This document shows positions 1-9,092 of a stretch of DNA of 64,000 bases, piece after piece. The DNA comes from Kineosporia babensis (GTDB taxonomy: Bacteria; Actinomycetota; Actinomycetes; Actinomycetales; Kineosporiaceae): assembly GCF_021129305.1 (NCBI RefSeq), contig NZ_JAJOMB010000034.1, positions 1 through 64,000 of the forward strand, written 5' to 3'. Within the stretch, counting starts at the first letter, position 1; each line of letters begins with the position of its first letter. The notes under the pieces are model-generated. The model saw nothing but the letters and a program-made list of their open reading frames with translations. It was not told the DNA's origin and searched no databases. The translations under genes and the position numbers were made by a program.

Positions 1-54
1 ATGGCGGCCCCCGCCAGGCAACCCGCAAAGGTTGCCGGTGGAGCGGGCCGCCAT
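1..54. repeat. large imperfect hairpin at window edge
   Basis: Bases 1-10 pair perfectly with 45-54, GGCAACC (17-23) pairs with GGTTGCC (30-36), and CCGCC in between pairs with GGTGG allowing one wobble, around a CGCAAA loop. The result is an almost continuous stem of about 22 bp. It may be the terminator of a gene to the left. The window edge may cut it. Confidence 0.5.
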
Positions 55-90
55 CACTGCGTTTGCGCCCCAAGAGCGCGCGAACGCAGG

Positions 91-133
91 CCGGGTGAAC
101 AAGGCGGCGCCACCGCGCGCCTTGTTCACCCGG
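91..133. terminator. hairpin downstream of the first S9 peptidase
   Basis: A perfect 16-bp stem (91-106 with 118-133) has an 11-nt loop. It lies just beyond the stop of the minus-strand peptidase gene. There is no T-tract, as is common for actinobacterial hairpin terminators. Confidence 0.6.
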
Positions 134-159
134 CAAAGACCTGCTTACCCGGCCAAGAG

Positions 160-2181
160 CTACAGGTTCTCGGCGAAACGGATCGGTACTGGCTCGTTCA
201 GGCCGGCCGGGTCGAAGCCGAACACCTTGCCGTAGAACGACAGCTCGGACTCGAAGGCCCGGATGATGTTCTCCGCCTTCCGGAAGCCGTGCTGTTCCCC
301 GGCGAAGAGCAGGTAGCTGTGCGGCACCTGCTTCTCGGCCAGCGCAGCCACGATCATCTCGGCCTGAGCCGGCGGCACCACAGCGTCCTCGTCACCCTGC
401 AGCACGATCAGCGGACGGTCGAAACCGTCGATGTGCGACAGCGGCGAGCGTTCGGTGTACGTGTCCTTGGCCTGCGGCCAGGGGCCGACCAGCCCGTCCA
501 GGTAGCGCGACTCGAACTTGTGCGTGTCTGAAGCGAGAGCACCGAGGTCGGCCACGCCGTACAGACTCGCCCCTGCGGTGAACACGTCGCGCGTGGCCAG
601 AGAGGCCAGCACCGTGTAGCCACCCGCGCTGCCACCTCGGATGGCCAGGCGCGAGGCGTCGGCCAGACCTTGCGCGGCCACCCAGAGAGCAGCTGCGCAG
701 GCGTCTTCGACGTCGACGATGCCCCAGGAAGCGTCGAGCAGCTTGCGGTAGGAACGGCCGTAACCGGTGCTGCCGCCGTAGTTCACGTCGATCACGGCGA
801 AACCCCGGCTGGTCCAGTACTGCGTGCTCAGCCGGAACGCGGAGCTGGCGGCGCTGGTCGGGCCGCCGTGCACGGTGACGATCAGGGGCGGGCGAGCTCC
901 CTCCGGGGCCTGCACCGAAGCCGAGGCCGGCGGGTAGAGCAGCGCGTGGGCATCGCGGCCGCCGACACTGGGGAAGGTGACGTGGCGCGGCACGGAAATG
1001 CCGGCCGGGTCGAGACGGTGGTCCGAAACTTCGTTCAGGATGGTCCAGTCGAGCTTGCCCTGGGCGCCGACCCGGAACTCGACCACCGCGATCTCGGCCG
1101 TGGCCTGGGCCGCGATGGCGGTCAGCCGGGAACCGTCGGGGGAGAGACGCAGCCGCTCCAGCGAGACGAAGGGCAGGGGATCGGTTTCCGGCGAAGTGCC
1201 GTCCACCCGAACCAGGTTGGCGCCCTTGTCATCGGTGTACGTCAGCCAGACCTGCTGCTCGGCGTCCACCGCGTAGTCGCTGTTGCCGAAAACCCAGGCC
1301 GGTCCGCCGACCTCGGTGTGCAGCGCCAGCACCGGCGAGAGCGATCCGCTGTTCTCGTCGACCCGGTAGAGGTTCCACCACTGAGACAAGTCCGAGATGA
1401 CGTAGAGCTGGCCGTCCGGACCGAATCCCGGCTGCATCAGGGACTGTCCGTCTCGGCTGGCGGCCCGGCCGTGCCCGACGCGGGCTGCGCCGGCCAAGAG
1501 GTGAGCGTCCGCGAGGCTGCCATCGTCCAGAATCTCCGCGGTCCACAGCGAAGTGCTGTCCCAAGGCATGTTCGGGTGCTGCCACTCGATCCAGGCCAGC
1601 CGCCTGCCGTCGGGGCTGATCCGCGGCGCGGCCACGAAATCGGCTCCGGTCACCAGAACCTTCGGGGCCGGGTTCTCGGTGTCGCCCGGGGCGGCAGCAA
1701 TCGCCACGATCTCGTTGCGGACATCGCCACCCTCATGCGATTCCCGCACGCAGATAACGGTTTTACCGTCGGGGGTGAGCCGGCCGTCCGCGTACCGCCA
1801 GGCTGCCTTGGTGGGCGGAGCAGGGGTGATCGGTACCGGGCGCTTGCCCGGCTCGGCGCGGTACAGCCGCTGGTCGTCCCACTTCACCGCGAAAACCACG
1901 TCACCCGCGACCCACCAGGCGGCGCCGCCGTACTCGTGCACCCGCGTCCGTACGTTCCAGTCCGGCCCCAGCACATCGGTGATCGTGCCGTCGTCGGCGC
2001 GGAAGACCAGCTGCTCCCGCCCGCCCTGGTCCGGACGGGCCTGCGACCACCAGGTGCCACTCTCACCGGGCCAGACCTCGTTCGGACGCGTGACGCCGGA
2101 GACCAGGTCGGCCGCGCTGATCGGGGAAGGCCAGGCGCCGAACGGAACGACGGGGAGCTCGGAACCCGTTGAGTCACTCAT
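160..2181 (-). CDS. S9 family peptidase (prolyl oligopeptidase / acylaminoacyl peptidase-like)
   Basis: This 673-residue protein has an N-terminal beta-propeller-like half (repeated SPDGxRLxxI strands) and a C-terminal alpha/beta-hydrolase. The nucleophile motif GGSAGGY is near residue 516, the acid is in GDEDAVVPP near 598, and the histidine is in EQHGFR near 630. The oxyanion-region motif HGGPTSAAS precedes them. No signal peptide is visible, so it is probably cytosolic and cleaves short oligopeptides. The ATG at 2181 opens a sequence that is conserved in style (PFGAWPSPISAADLV). The family call is firm; the substrate is unknown. A second S9 peptidase lies at 39134-40936. Confidence 0.9.
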   Translation of the reverse strand: MSDSTGSELPVVPFGAWPSPISAADLVSGVTRPNEVWPGESGTWWSQARPDQGGREQLVFRADDGTITDVLGPDWNVRTRVHEYGGAAWWVAGDVVFAVKWDDQRLYRAEPGKRPVPITPAPPTKAAWRYADGRLTPDGKTVICVRESHEGGDVRNEIVAIAAAPGDTENPAPKVLVTGADFVAAPRISPDGRRLAWIEWQHPNMPWDSTSLWTAEILDDGSLADAHLLAGAARVGHGRAASRDGQSLMQPGFGPDGQLYVISDLSQWWNLYRVDENSGSLSPVLALHTEVGGPAWVFGNSDYAVDAEQQVWLTYTDDKGANLVRVDGTSPETDPLPFVSLERLRLSPDGSRLTAIAAQATAEIAVVEFRVGAQGKLDWTILNEVSDHRLDPAGISVPRHVTFPSVGGRDAHALLYPPASASVQAPEGARPPLIVTVHGGPTSAASSAFRLSTQYWTSRGFAVIDVNYGGSTGYGRSYRKLLDASWGIVDVEDACAAALWVAAQGLADASRLAIRGGSAGGYTVLASLATRDVFTAGASLYGVADLGALASDTHKFESRYLDGLVGPWPQAKDTYTERSPLSHIDGFDRPLIVLQGDEDAVVPPAQAEMIVAALAEKQVPHSYLLFAGEQHGFRKAENIIRAFESELSFYGKVFGFDPAGLNEPVPIRFAENL

Positions 2182-2338
2182 GCCAGCACGCTACTGCGAT
2201 CGAGTGACAACACCAGAGCTACTTCCAGGAACACCCGCAGAACCGAACGGAGGACGCCGGGCGGCCCACCGCACCTGCACACCGGGGATGGGACCGGTGT
2301 CGGGTGCTGCCGCCGACGTCCCCCGTCGGTAGTTGGGT

Positions 2339-3814
2339 CTACCCCTTACGGCGAACCTTGAAGCTGTGCTCGACCTCCTGGTCGGTGGTGCCCTTCCCTG
2401 CAGGGTCGATCACCACCCGGGCCTTGGCCGAGCTGCCCTTCTTGACCTTGCCGCCGTCCAGCCAGGTGCAGTCGCCGTCCTTCAGCAGCTGACGGTCTAC
2501 GGTGGCGAACTTCTTGCCCTTGAGCGCGACCTGCAGCAGGGCACGGGCATCGGCGTCACCGGTGTTGCAGACCCGGGCCCGCACCACACCCGCAGAGGTC
2601 AGAGCGGTCTTCGGTACGGTGAGCTCGTAGTCCGGCTGGGGGCAGGAGACCTTCTGCTTCAGCAGCTGAGCGCCGGTGAGCGCTGATTCGAGGGTGAAGC
2701 TCCAGGGGCCGGAGCCGTTCAGCCGCAAGGTGGCGGGGAGCGTCAGTTCGTCCTCGTCGTTCAGCACGGCCTCGGGGTAGCTACCGGTCAACCGCACGGT
2801 TGCACCCTTGGTGGAGCACACCGGCGCGGCGGCAGTGGCGGTGCCCAGAGCCAGCGGCGAGCCCGCATAACTGCTGGTGATGTTCATGGACGAGTCGAGA
2901 CAGTCGACGGCGACCGCGTAGTCACCGAGCGGGGCGTCTTCCGGAATGGTGATCTTGGTTCTCTGCCAGGTGCCGGCGGTGAGCTCCAGCGGGACCGTCA
3001 CGATCGCCTCGGGATCGGCCTCGGCCCCCAGCCCCTCCAGCTCCTCGGAGCCGTCGTCATCCGGGTCACCGGAGTTGTCAGAGTTACCGGAGTCATCTGA
3101 GTCATCAGAACCCGAGTCACCGGAGTCGTCCACCGGCATGGTCGGGCTGATCTGGATCCGAGCGCTGGTCGGCTGCGCGGCCGAGGCATCACAGACGTCC
3201 ACTGGTGCCACCGAGATCGCGGCACCGGGCTCGGCGATGCTGCGGCTGACACTCACCTGGGCCGGAGTTCCGGCCGCAGCCAGCGAGACCGGCTCGTAGG
3301 TCTGGGTGACATTCCCGTCGTCGTCCGAGGGCGGGTCGTCATCCTCCGGCTCATCGAGCTGCCGGACCGGAGGATCGATGATCGCCTGGCTGACCTGCCC
3401 AGGCATCCGGGACGAGAATCCAGGGGCGGTCCCGGCCGCCACGTAATCAGCATCCAAGCAGCTCACGTCCACAGTGCCCGGACCGGCGGCGACTGCCGGA
3501 TCGTCCCATTCGCCGGAGCTGTCCAGGCCGGCCACCGGCAGGCGCAGCGAGGTCGCACCCCAGCCGCCGGAGCTGTCCGTGCTCAGCGCCGCAAGCTGGT
3601 GGGTGGTCTCTTCGCTGTCGGTGTAGGTGATGTAGACGACCTGCTCGCCCATGGCGCTGGGGCAGGGCGTTGGCGGGGTGAGCGTGAACGAGGTACCTGG
3701 GCGCACCTTCTGCACGCTCAGTGTGGGAACTGGGGCAGCCAGGGCCATGACGGCAGCCGGGCCGAGCAGGGTGGCCACTGTGACGGTTCCGGTGATGAGG
3801 ACGCGGCGAATCAT
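2339..3814 (-). CDS. secreted protein with acidic Asp/Ser-rich segment, unknown function
   Basis: The 491-residue product starts with a signal peptide (MIRRVLITG, a hydrophobic core, cleavage near ALAAP). It continues with Ig-like, beta-rich segments rich in P, T and V, and residues of about 228-262 form a D/S/E/N-rich linker. Several cysteines probably make extracellular disulphides. I chose the ATG at 3814 because AGGAGG sits just upstream (about 3824-3829) and the signal peptide begins there; the frame stays open further upstream to 4165 but looks non-coding. The gene is divergent from ilvA. I recognise no family; cell-surface or exported is as far as the sequence goes. Confidence 0.8.
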   Translation of the reverse strand: MIRRVLITGTVTVATLLGPAAVMALAAPVPTLSVQKVRPGTSFTLTPPTPCPSAMGEQVVYITYTDSEETTHQLAALSTDSSGGWGATSLRLPVAGLDSSGEWDDPAVAAGPGTVDVSCLDADYVAAGTAPGFSSRMPGQVSQAIIDPPVRQLDEPEDDDPPSDDDGNVTQTYEPVSLAAAGTPAQVSVSRSIAEPGAAISVAPVDVCDASAAQPTSARIQISPTMPVDDSGDSGSDDSDDSGNSDNSGDPDDDGSEELEGLGAEADPEAIVTVPLELTAGTWQRTKITIPEDAPLGDYAVAVDCLDSSMNITSSYAGSPLALGTATAAAPVCSTKGATVRLTGSYPEAVLNDEDELTLPATLRLNGSGPWSFTLESALTGAQLLKQKVSCPQPDYELTVPKTALTSAGVVRARVCNTGDADARALLQVALKGKKFATVDRQLLKDGDCTWLDGGKVKKGSSAKARVVIDPAGKGTTDQEVEHSFKVRRKG

Positions 3815-3947
3815 GCGGGTAACTCCTCCTGCCGGGGTACGGTCTCTCTCGCCCTCGACACTCCGGCCGCTGACCTGAAGCCGCACCGCCGACCTGAAGC
3901 CGTGCGGCGCACGGGTCACACCCTGAGACAGTCGCGCACGACCAGGC

Positions 3948-3964
3948 AAGGTAGGCCTAACCTT
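3948..3964. promoter_or_regulatory. possible IdeR/DtxR (iron) box between secreted protein and ilvA
   Basis: AAGGTAGGCCTAACCTT has AAGGT/ACCTT arms. A 19-base window around it agrees with the IdeR/DmdR consensus (TTAGGTTAGSCTAACCTAA) at 13 of 19 positions by my count. It sits immediately before the ilvA start and upstream of the divergent secreted-protein gene, where a repressor could control either. Inference only. Confidence 0.35.
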
Positions 3965-3971
3965 GCGCCTC

Positions 3972-5249
3972 ATGGCGACTGGCGCGCAGCAGAGACCGGT
4001 GGACGCGAACGACGTAGAGCAGGCCCGGAAACGGCTCTCGTCGGTTCTGTCCCCAACTGCTCTGCATCTTTCCGATCGGCTCAGCGCGCGTACCGGCGGC
4101 GAGGTGTGGCTGAAGCGCGAAGACCTGCAGCCGGTTCGCTCGTACAAGGTGCGGGGCGCGTACAACCTGATCGCCCAGCTGGAGCCAGAGGCGCGGGCCG
4201 CCGGGGTGGTCTGCGCGAGCGCCGGAAACCATGCGCAGGGTTTGGCCTACGCCTGTGGCCGACTCGGCGTGCGGGGCCGGGTGTACCTGCCCCGGACCAC
4301 GCCGCGGCAGAAGCGGGACCGGATCGCGGTGCTCGGTGGCGATCTGGTGGAGATCCGGGTGCTGGGCGACACCTATGACGATGCGGCGGCCGAGGCCAAG
4401 GCGGATGCCGCCCGGACCGGCGCCACCCTGGTGCCGGCCTTCGACCACCCGTGGACGGTGGCGGGCCAGGGCACGGCCGTCGCCGAGGCGTTCGAGCAGC
4501 TGCAGGAGCTCGGCAAGCCGTTGCCGGACGTGGTGGTGATCCCGGTGGGCGGCGGTGGTCTGCTGGCCGGCGCGGCAACGTGGCTGTCCGAGCGGCATCC
4601 GGAAGTACGGGTGGTGGGGGTCGAGCCGGCCGGGGCGGCCAGCATGCATGCGGCGATGCAGGCCGGAGAACCGGTGGTGCTGGCCGAGATCGACGGTTTC
4701 GTGGACGGTGCCGCGGTGCGTCGAGCCGGTGACGTGACGTATCCGATCATCCGCGACACCAAGGTCGAGGTGGTCAGCGTGGCCGAGGGCCGGGTCTGCA
4801 GCGAGATGCTGGAGCTCTACCAGGCCGACGGGATCATCGCCGAGCCGGCCGGGGCGCTGGCCGCCGCGGCGCTGGGCGAGGTGGTTCGGCTGCAGCCCGG
4901 CGCGAGCGTGCTGGCCCTGCTGAGCGGTGGCAACAACGACGTCAGCCGCTACGCCGAGGTGGTCGAGCGGGCGCTGATCCACGAGGGTCGCAAGCACTAC
5001 TTCCTGGTCGATTTCCCGCAGGAGCCAGGCGCTTTGCGGCGCTTCCTGGACGACGTGCTGGGCCCGGACGACGACGTCACGCTGTTCGAGTACGTCAAGC
5101 GCAACAACCGGGAGACCGGCCCGGCGCTGGTCGGGATCGAGCTGGGCAGCCCGGACGATCTGCCGGCCCTGCTGGCCCGGATGGAGTCCTCTCCGCCGAA
5201 CATCGAGAAGATCCCCGCCGACAGCCCACTTTTCCGCTACTTGCTCTAG
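3972..5249 (+). CDS. ilvA: threonine ammonia-lyase (threonine deaminase)
   Basis: A PLP enzyme that converts threonine to 2-oxobutanoate and ammonia, the first step of isoleucine synthesis or threonine breakdown. The PLP-binding lysine lies in SYKVRGA near residue 58. The phosphate-binding glycine loop GGGGL is near 194, and SAGNHAQG is at about 80. The last 100 residues (KHYFLVDFPQEPGALRRFL onward) form one ACT-like regulatory domain, as in the shorter actinobacterial IlvA. I took the ATG at 3972; a TTG at 3963 is in frame. The gene is divergent from a secreted-protein gene and ends at a perfect hairpin shared with gnd. Confidence 0.93.
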   Translation: MATGAQQRPVDANDVEQARKRLSSVLSPTALHLSDRLSARTGGEVWLKREDLQPVRSYKVRGAYNLIAQLEPEARAAGVVCASAGNHAQGLAYACGRLGVRGRVYLPRTTPRQKRDRIAVLGGDLVEIRVLGDTYDDAAAEAKADAARTGATLVPAFDHPWTVAGQGTAVAEAFEQLQELGKPLPDVVVIPVGGGGLLAGAATWLSERHPEVRVVGVEPAGAASMHAAMQAGEPVVLAEIDGFVDGAAVRRAGDVTYPIIRDTKVEVVSVAEGRVCSEMLELYQADGIIAEPAGALAAAALGEVVRLQPGASVLALLSGGNNDVSRYAEVVERALIHEGRKHYFLVDFPQEPGALRRFLDDVLGPDDDVTLFEYVKRNNRETGPALVGIELGSPDDLPALLARMESSPPNIEKIPADSPLFRYLL

Positions 5250-5255
5250 AACATT

Positions 5256-5289
5256 GGACGTTGTGGGCACCCGGGTGCCCACAACGTCC
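5256..5289. terminator. perfect 34-bp palindrome between convergent ilvA and gnd
   Basis: Seventeen bases (5256-5272) are an exact inverted copy of 5273-5289, without a spacer. It starts 6 nt after the ilvA stop and ends 6 nt before the gnd stop, so it can terminate transcription from both sides. Confidence 0.8.
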
Positions 5290-5295
5290 CTTTGT

Positions 5296-6771
5296 TCAGG
5301 AGTTGGTTTCGCTCTTGTCGCCCGCCCACAGCGTGTGGAACGACCCTTCGGCGTCCACCCGGCGGTAGGTGTGGGCGCCGAACAGGTCGCGCAGGCCTTG
5401 GATCAGTGCGGCCGGCAGGCGATCCCGCCGCAACCCGTCGTAGTACGCCAGCGAGGACGAGAAGGCCGGGGTGGCAATGCCGTTCGTGGCCGCGGCCACC
5501 ACCACCCGGCGCCAGGAGTCGGCGCCGTTCTGCACGGCCTCGGCGAAGTACGGCGCAACCAGAAGGCTCTCGAGTTCAGGATTGGCGTCGTAGGCCTCGC
5601 GGATCCGGTCCAGGAAGCGAGCTCGGATGATGCAGCCGCCGCGCCAGATCGTGGCCGTCCTGCCGCGGTCGATGTCCCAGCCGAATTCCTCGCTGCCGGC
5701 CTGGATGTGGTCGAAACCCTGAGCGTAGGCAACCACTTTGGAGGCGTACAGGGCAGCGCGCACGTCCTCGGTGAACGCCTCGCGGTCTTCGGCGGCGACC
5801 CAGCCGGCCTGCACCCCCGAGCCGAAGGCCTGCTGCGCCGCGAGCCGTTGGTCGGCGTGCCCGGAAAGCGAGCGCGCGAACGTGGCCTCGGCGATACCGG
5901 TGATCGGAACGCCCAGCTCGAGCGCGTTCTGCACGGTCCAGCGGCCGGTGCCCTTCTGCTCGGCCTGGTCCTGCACCACGTCGACGAAGGCCTGACCGGT
6001 GCGGGCGTCGACATGGCTGAGCACGTCCACGGTGATCTCGATCAGGAACGACTCCAGGTCGCCCTCGTTCCAGCCCCGGAAGATCTCGGCGATCTCGGCC
6101 GGGGTAGCGCCCAGGCCCTGGCGCAGCAGGTCGTAGGCCTCGGCGATGAGCTGCATGTCGGCGTACTCGATGCCGTTGTGCACCATCTTGACGAAGTGAC
6201 CGGCGCCGTCCGGGCCGACGTGCGTGCAGCACGGCGTGCCGTCGACCTGCGCGGCGATCGACTCGAACATCGGTCCGAGCCGGTCGTAGGCCCACTTCGA
6301 GCCGCCGGGCATGATGCTCGGCCCGAGCAGCGCGCCCTCCTCGCCGCCGCTGACCCCGCAGCCGACGAAGTGCAGGCCCTGGGCCTTCAGCGCCTCCTCG
6401 CGCCGCCGGGTGTCGGCGAAGTGCGCGTTGCCGGTGTCGACGACGATGTCGCCCTCCTCCAGCAGCGGCACCAGCTCGTCGATCACCGCGTCGGTGCCCG
6501 GGCCGGCCTTCACCATGACGATGACGACGCGGGGTTTCTGCAGGGAGTCGACGAAGTCCGCCAGCGACTCGCTGGGCACGAAGGTGCCCTCGTCGCCGTG
6601 CTCGGCGACCAGACTCTCGGTGCGGGCGTAGGTGCGGTTGTGCACCGCCACCCGATGACCGTGCCGGGCCAGGTTGCGGGCCAGATTGCGGCCCATCACG
6701 GCCAGGCCGGTCACCCCGATGTTGGCGGAACCGGTCCTGGTCGTGACGTCAGTGTCAGCGCTCGTGCTCAC
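5296..6771 (-). CDS. gnd: 6-phosphogluconate dehydrogenase, decarboxylating (NADP-type, long form)
   Basis: Catalyses oxidative decarboxylation of 6-phosphogluconate to ribulose 5-phosphate in the pentose phosphate pathway. Its 491 residues match the long dimeric form. The nucleotide-binding motif GLAVMGRNLARN is near residue 22, with NRT at the end of the second strand, as in NADP-dependent enzymes. The catalytic segments GCGVSGGEEGA and GHFVKMVHNGIEY are both present, as is the C-terminal tail reaching into the partner subunit (GSFHTLW). The GTG start at 6771 has AGGAG 4 nt upstream. It converges on ilvA. Confidence 0.95.
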   Translation of the reverse strand: MSTSADTDVTTRTGSANIGVTGLAVMGRNLARNLARHGHRVAVHNRTYARTESLVAEHGDEGTFVPSESLADFVDSLQKPRVVIVMVKAGPGTDAVIDELVPLLEEGDIVVDTGNAHFADTRRREEALKAQGLHFVGCGVSGGEEGALLGPSIMPGGSKWAYDRLGPMFESIAAQVDGTPCCTHVGPDGAGHFVKMVHNGIEYADMQLIAEAYDLLRQGLGATPAEIAEIFRGWNEGDLESFLIEITVDVLSHVDARTGQAFVDVVQDQAEQKGTGRWTVQNALELGVPITGIAEATFARSLSGHADQRLAAQQAFGSGVQAGWVAAEDREAFTEDVRAALYASKVVAYAQGFDHIQAGSEEFGWDIDRGRTATIWRGGCIIRARFLDRIREAYDANPELESLLVAPYFAEAVQNGADSWRRVVVAAATNGIATPAFSSSLAYYDGLRRDRLPAALIQGLRDLFGAHTYRRVDAEGSFHTLWAGDKSETNS

Positions 6772-6838
6772 CGTTCTCCTCAGGTCTGGGACGTGACTGT
6801 TCCAGTGCCTCAGGAGAACGGGATGTTCCCGGAAGTGA

Positions 6839-7438
6839 TCAGCAACGCTGTTCGTACTCCACGACCAGCATGGTCACCGGCACGCCGTCGAACGCCTCGC
6901 CGGCCTTCGGCTCCTGCGAGCAGACCCGGTAGTCACCGAGGTTGCCGTTGACGTCGTCGCCGTCCTCCCGGTCGATGAAGCGCACGCTGGCCTTCTCGCC
7001 GAGGATCTCGCCGGCCATGTAGGCGGTGCGGTTCTTCAGGTCGGGCATCTCGGTGGTGGCCTGGCGGTAGAGGGCCTGGTCGCTGGCCGGGCACTTCTCG
7101 TCGATCTGGACCGCGCCGAGCTCGACCTTCTTGTCCGCGTCGGCGTTGCCCGCGGCCGGGGTCTGGAAGCAGACCACCCATTCCTTGTCGTCGCTCCAGC
7201 GGCGGTCCCGGCCCAGCGCGTCGTGCGACTCCACGTCGCCGAAGCCGGACTGGTCGGCCTTGTCCTTGGCCCACTCCAGACCCTTGCCGACCAGGTTGGG
7301 CAGCGGCTTGGTGTTGGCCGAGGCGCTGTCGCCGCCGCTGCCGATCAGCCAGAAGATCAGAATCAGGACGACCGGGGTTGCGAGCACCGCAATCAGCACG
7401 ATCGTGGGTGTGCTCGGACCGCTCCGTTCACCTGCCAT
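6839..7438 (-). CDS. membrane-anchored protein with two PASTA-like repeats
   Basis: The 199-residue protein has one N-terminal transmembrane segment (about 12-32, TIVLIAVLATPVVLILIFWL) and then an extracellular part. This holds two PASTA-like units, LPNLVGKGLEWAKDKADQSG... and MPDLKNRTAYMAGEILGE..., each ending in a C-x-Q-x-P-x-A-G motif (VCFQTPAAG, VCSQEPKAG). The paired cysteines suggest disulphides. PASTA domains are known to bind muropeptides or beta-lactams, but these copies are divergent. It has no kinase domain. It may be a wall-sensing accessory protein; this is inferred from the fold only. Confidence 0.65.
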   Translation of the reverse strand: MAGERSGPSTPTIVLIAVLATPVVLILIFWLIGSGGDSASANTKPLPNLVGKGLEWAKDKADQSGFGDVESHDALGRDRRWSDDKEWVVCFQTPAAGNADADKKVELGAVQIDEKCPASDQALYRQATTEMPDLKNRTAYMAGEILGEKASVRFIDREDGDDVNGNLGDYRVCSQEPKAGEAFDGVPVTMLVVEYEQRC

Positions 7439-7557
7439 CAGCGCAACAACCCTCTCGGCCGTACTTGTGGGCGGTTCCAGCGGCCCACAAAAGACTTTCC
7501 GGGCCGGAACGAATTATCCCGGACCGGACGGACGCAGATCAATCCGCCTCGCGGCCG

Positions 7558-7598
7558 CGGTCCGGCACCGGTTCTGCATTGTTTTCGGCGCCGGACCG
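7558..7598 (-). terminator. hairpin terminator after the CNNM/CorC gene
   Basis: A 12-bp stem with one G-T wobble (7558-7569 with 7587-7598) has an A-rich 17-nt loop on the minus strand. It lies 19 nt beyond the stop of the 7617-9092 gene. Confidence 0.6.
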
Positions 7599-7616
7599 TG
7601 GCCTGCGGGTTTGTGA

Positions 7617-9092
7617 TCAGGCCGGATCGGTGTGCACCGACGGATCGCTGGGCGCGAGGTCGGAGTCGGGCTTGGCCGGGCTCGTGGTGGCCAGGGCGGC
7701 CCGGGCCTCGTCGGTGGAGGCGGAGACCGGCCGGGCCGGCGGCTCGGCCGATTCCGGCAGCGGGGCGATCTCCTCCACCGGCGGCAGGTCGCGGTTCTCG
7801 CGGGCCTGCCGGGCGGCCTCCTTGGCCTCTTCGATCTGGTTCAGCTCGGCCTCGTCGAGCGGGTGCACCTGCACCTTCAGGATGGCCCGCGGGGTGACCT
7901 CCAGAGCGGTCAGCCGCCACTGGCCCACGATGGTCTCGGTACCGGCCGGCGGGAACTCGCCCAGCGCCTCCAGCATGATTCCGGCGATCGTGGCGTTGCG
8001 GCCCGGGTCCAGGTCGATCCCCAGGTCGGGCAGGTCGTGGGCGGGGAAGGAACCGGTCAGCTCGATGTCGCCGTCGGGCCGGCGCACCACCTGCGCGGTG
8101 TCCAGGTCGAACTCGTCGTAGATCTCGCCGACGATCTCCTCGAGCAGGTCTTCCAGGGTGACGATGCCGGCCACCGCGCCGAACTCGTCCATCACCAGGG
8201 CGAGCTGGCCGCGCTGCTGCTGCATCCGGCCCAAAGCCTGCAGCACACCGGCGGAATCGGGCAGGACCAGGGCCGGGCGCACGTAGTCGGAGACCGTGCC
8301 GACCCCGGCCACCAGCTGGCGCAGGTGCACGAAACCGATCACGTCGTCCTCGGTCTCGCCGATCACCGGGGCGCGCGAGCGGCCGGCCTCGATCAGCACG
8401 TCGCGGGCGGTGACGGCGTCCTGCGCGGCGGACACGAAAACCACGTCGGTGCGCGGCACCAGCACCTGGTAGAGCCTGCGCTCGTCGAGCTCCAGCGCTC
8501 CCTCGATGATCGAGCGCTGCTGCTCGGGGATCGACTCCTGGGCCGCGATCATGTCCTTGATCTCCTCCTCGGAGACCTCCTCGCGCACCGCCTTGGGGTC
8601 CAGACCGACCAGCCGGACCACCATCTCGGTGGAGCGGGCCAGGATCCAGACCAGCGGCCGGGCCAGGGTGGCGATCAGGTTGATCGGGCCGGTGGCCCGC
8701 AGCGCCCAGGTCTGCGAGGTCTGCATGGCGATCCGCTTGGGCGCCAGCTCACCCAGCACCAGGGTGACGTAGGTGAGGATGATGGTGACCAGGACGACCG
8801 AGAACGGCTGGGCCGCGGCGCCGAGGAAACCCAGCGGCTCGACCAGTGGCTCGGCCAGCGAGACCGCGGCGGTGGCCGAGGCCAGCGCCCCGGCCAGGGT
8901 GATGCCGATCTGGATGGTGGACAGGAAACGGTCCGGGTTGCTGGTCAGCGAGGCCAGGCGCTTGCCCTTCTCGCTCTCCGCGGCCAGCCGGCTGACCTGG
9001 CTCTCGCGCAGCGTGACCAGGGCCATCTCGGAACCGGCCAGCGCGGCGTTGATCAGGATCAGCACGGCGACCAGGGCGATCTCGACCCACAT
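7617..9092 (-). CDS. HlyC/CorC family (CNNM + CBS pair) membrane protein
   Basis: This 491-residue protein has the full family layout. An N-terminal CNNM/DUF21 domain (about 1-190) has several hydrophobic segments, starting MWVEIALVAVLILINAAL and including the GELAPKR motif. Two CBS motifs follow (about 205-330; VPRTDVVFV, MDEFGAVAGIVTLEDLLEE) and then a CorC_HlyC transporter-associated domain (about 345-425; GEFPPAG). A Pro/Ala-rich tail closes it. Members are implicated in Mg2+/Co2+ efflux or tolerance, though direct evidence varies by protein. The ATG has AAGGAG about 10 nt upstream. Confidence 0.88.
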   Translation of the reverse strand: MWVEIALVAVLILINAALAGSEMALVTLRESQVSRLAAESEKGKRLASLTSNPDRFLSTIQIGITLAGALASATAAVSLAEPLVEPLGFLGAAAQPFSVVLVTIILTYVTLVLGELAPKRIAMQTSQTWALRATGPINLIATLARPLVWILARSTEMVVRLVGLDPKAVREEVSEEEIKDMIAAQESIPEQQRSIIEGALELDERRLYQVLVPRTDVVFVSAAQDAVTARDVLIEAGRSRAPVIGETEDDVIGFVHLRQLVAGVGTVSDYVRPALVLPDSAGVLQALGRMQQQRGQLALVMDEFGAVAGIVTLEDLLEEIVGEIYDEFDLDTAQVVRRPDGDIELTGSFPAHDLPDLGIDLDPGRNATIAGIMLEALGEFPPAGTETIVGQWRLTALEVTPRAILKVQVHPLDEAELNQIEEAKEAARQARENRDLPPVEEIAPLPESAEPPARPVSASTDEARAALATTSPAKPDSDLAPSDPSVHTDPA

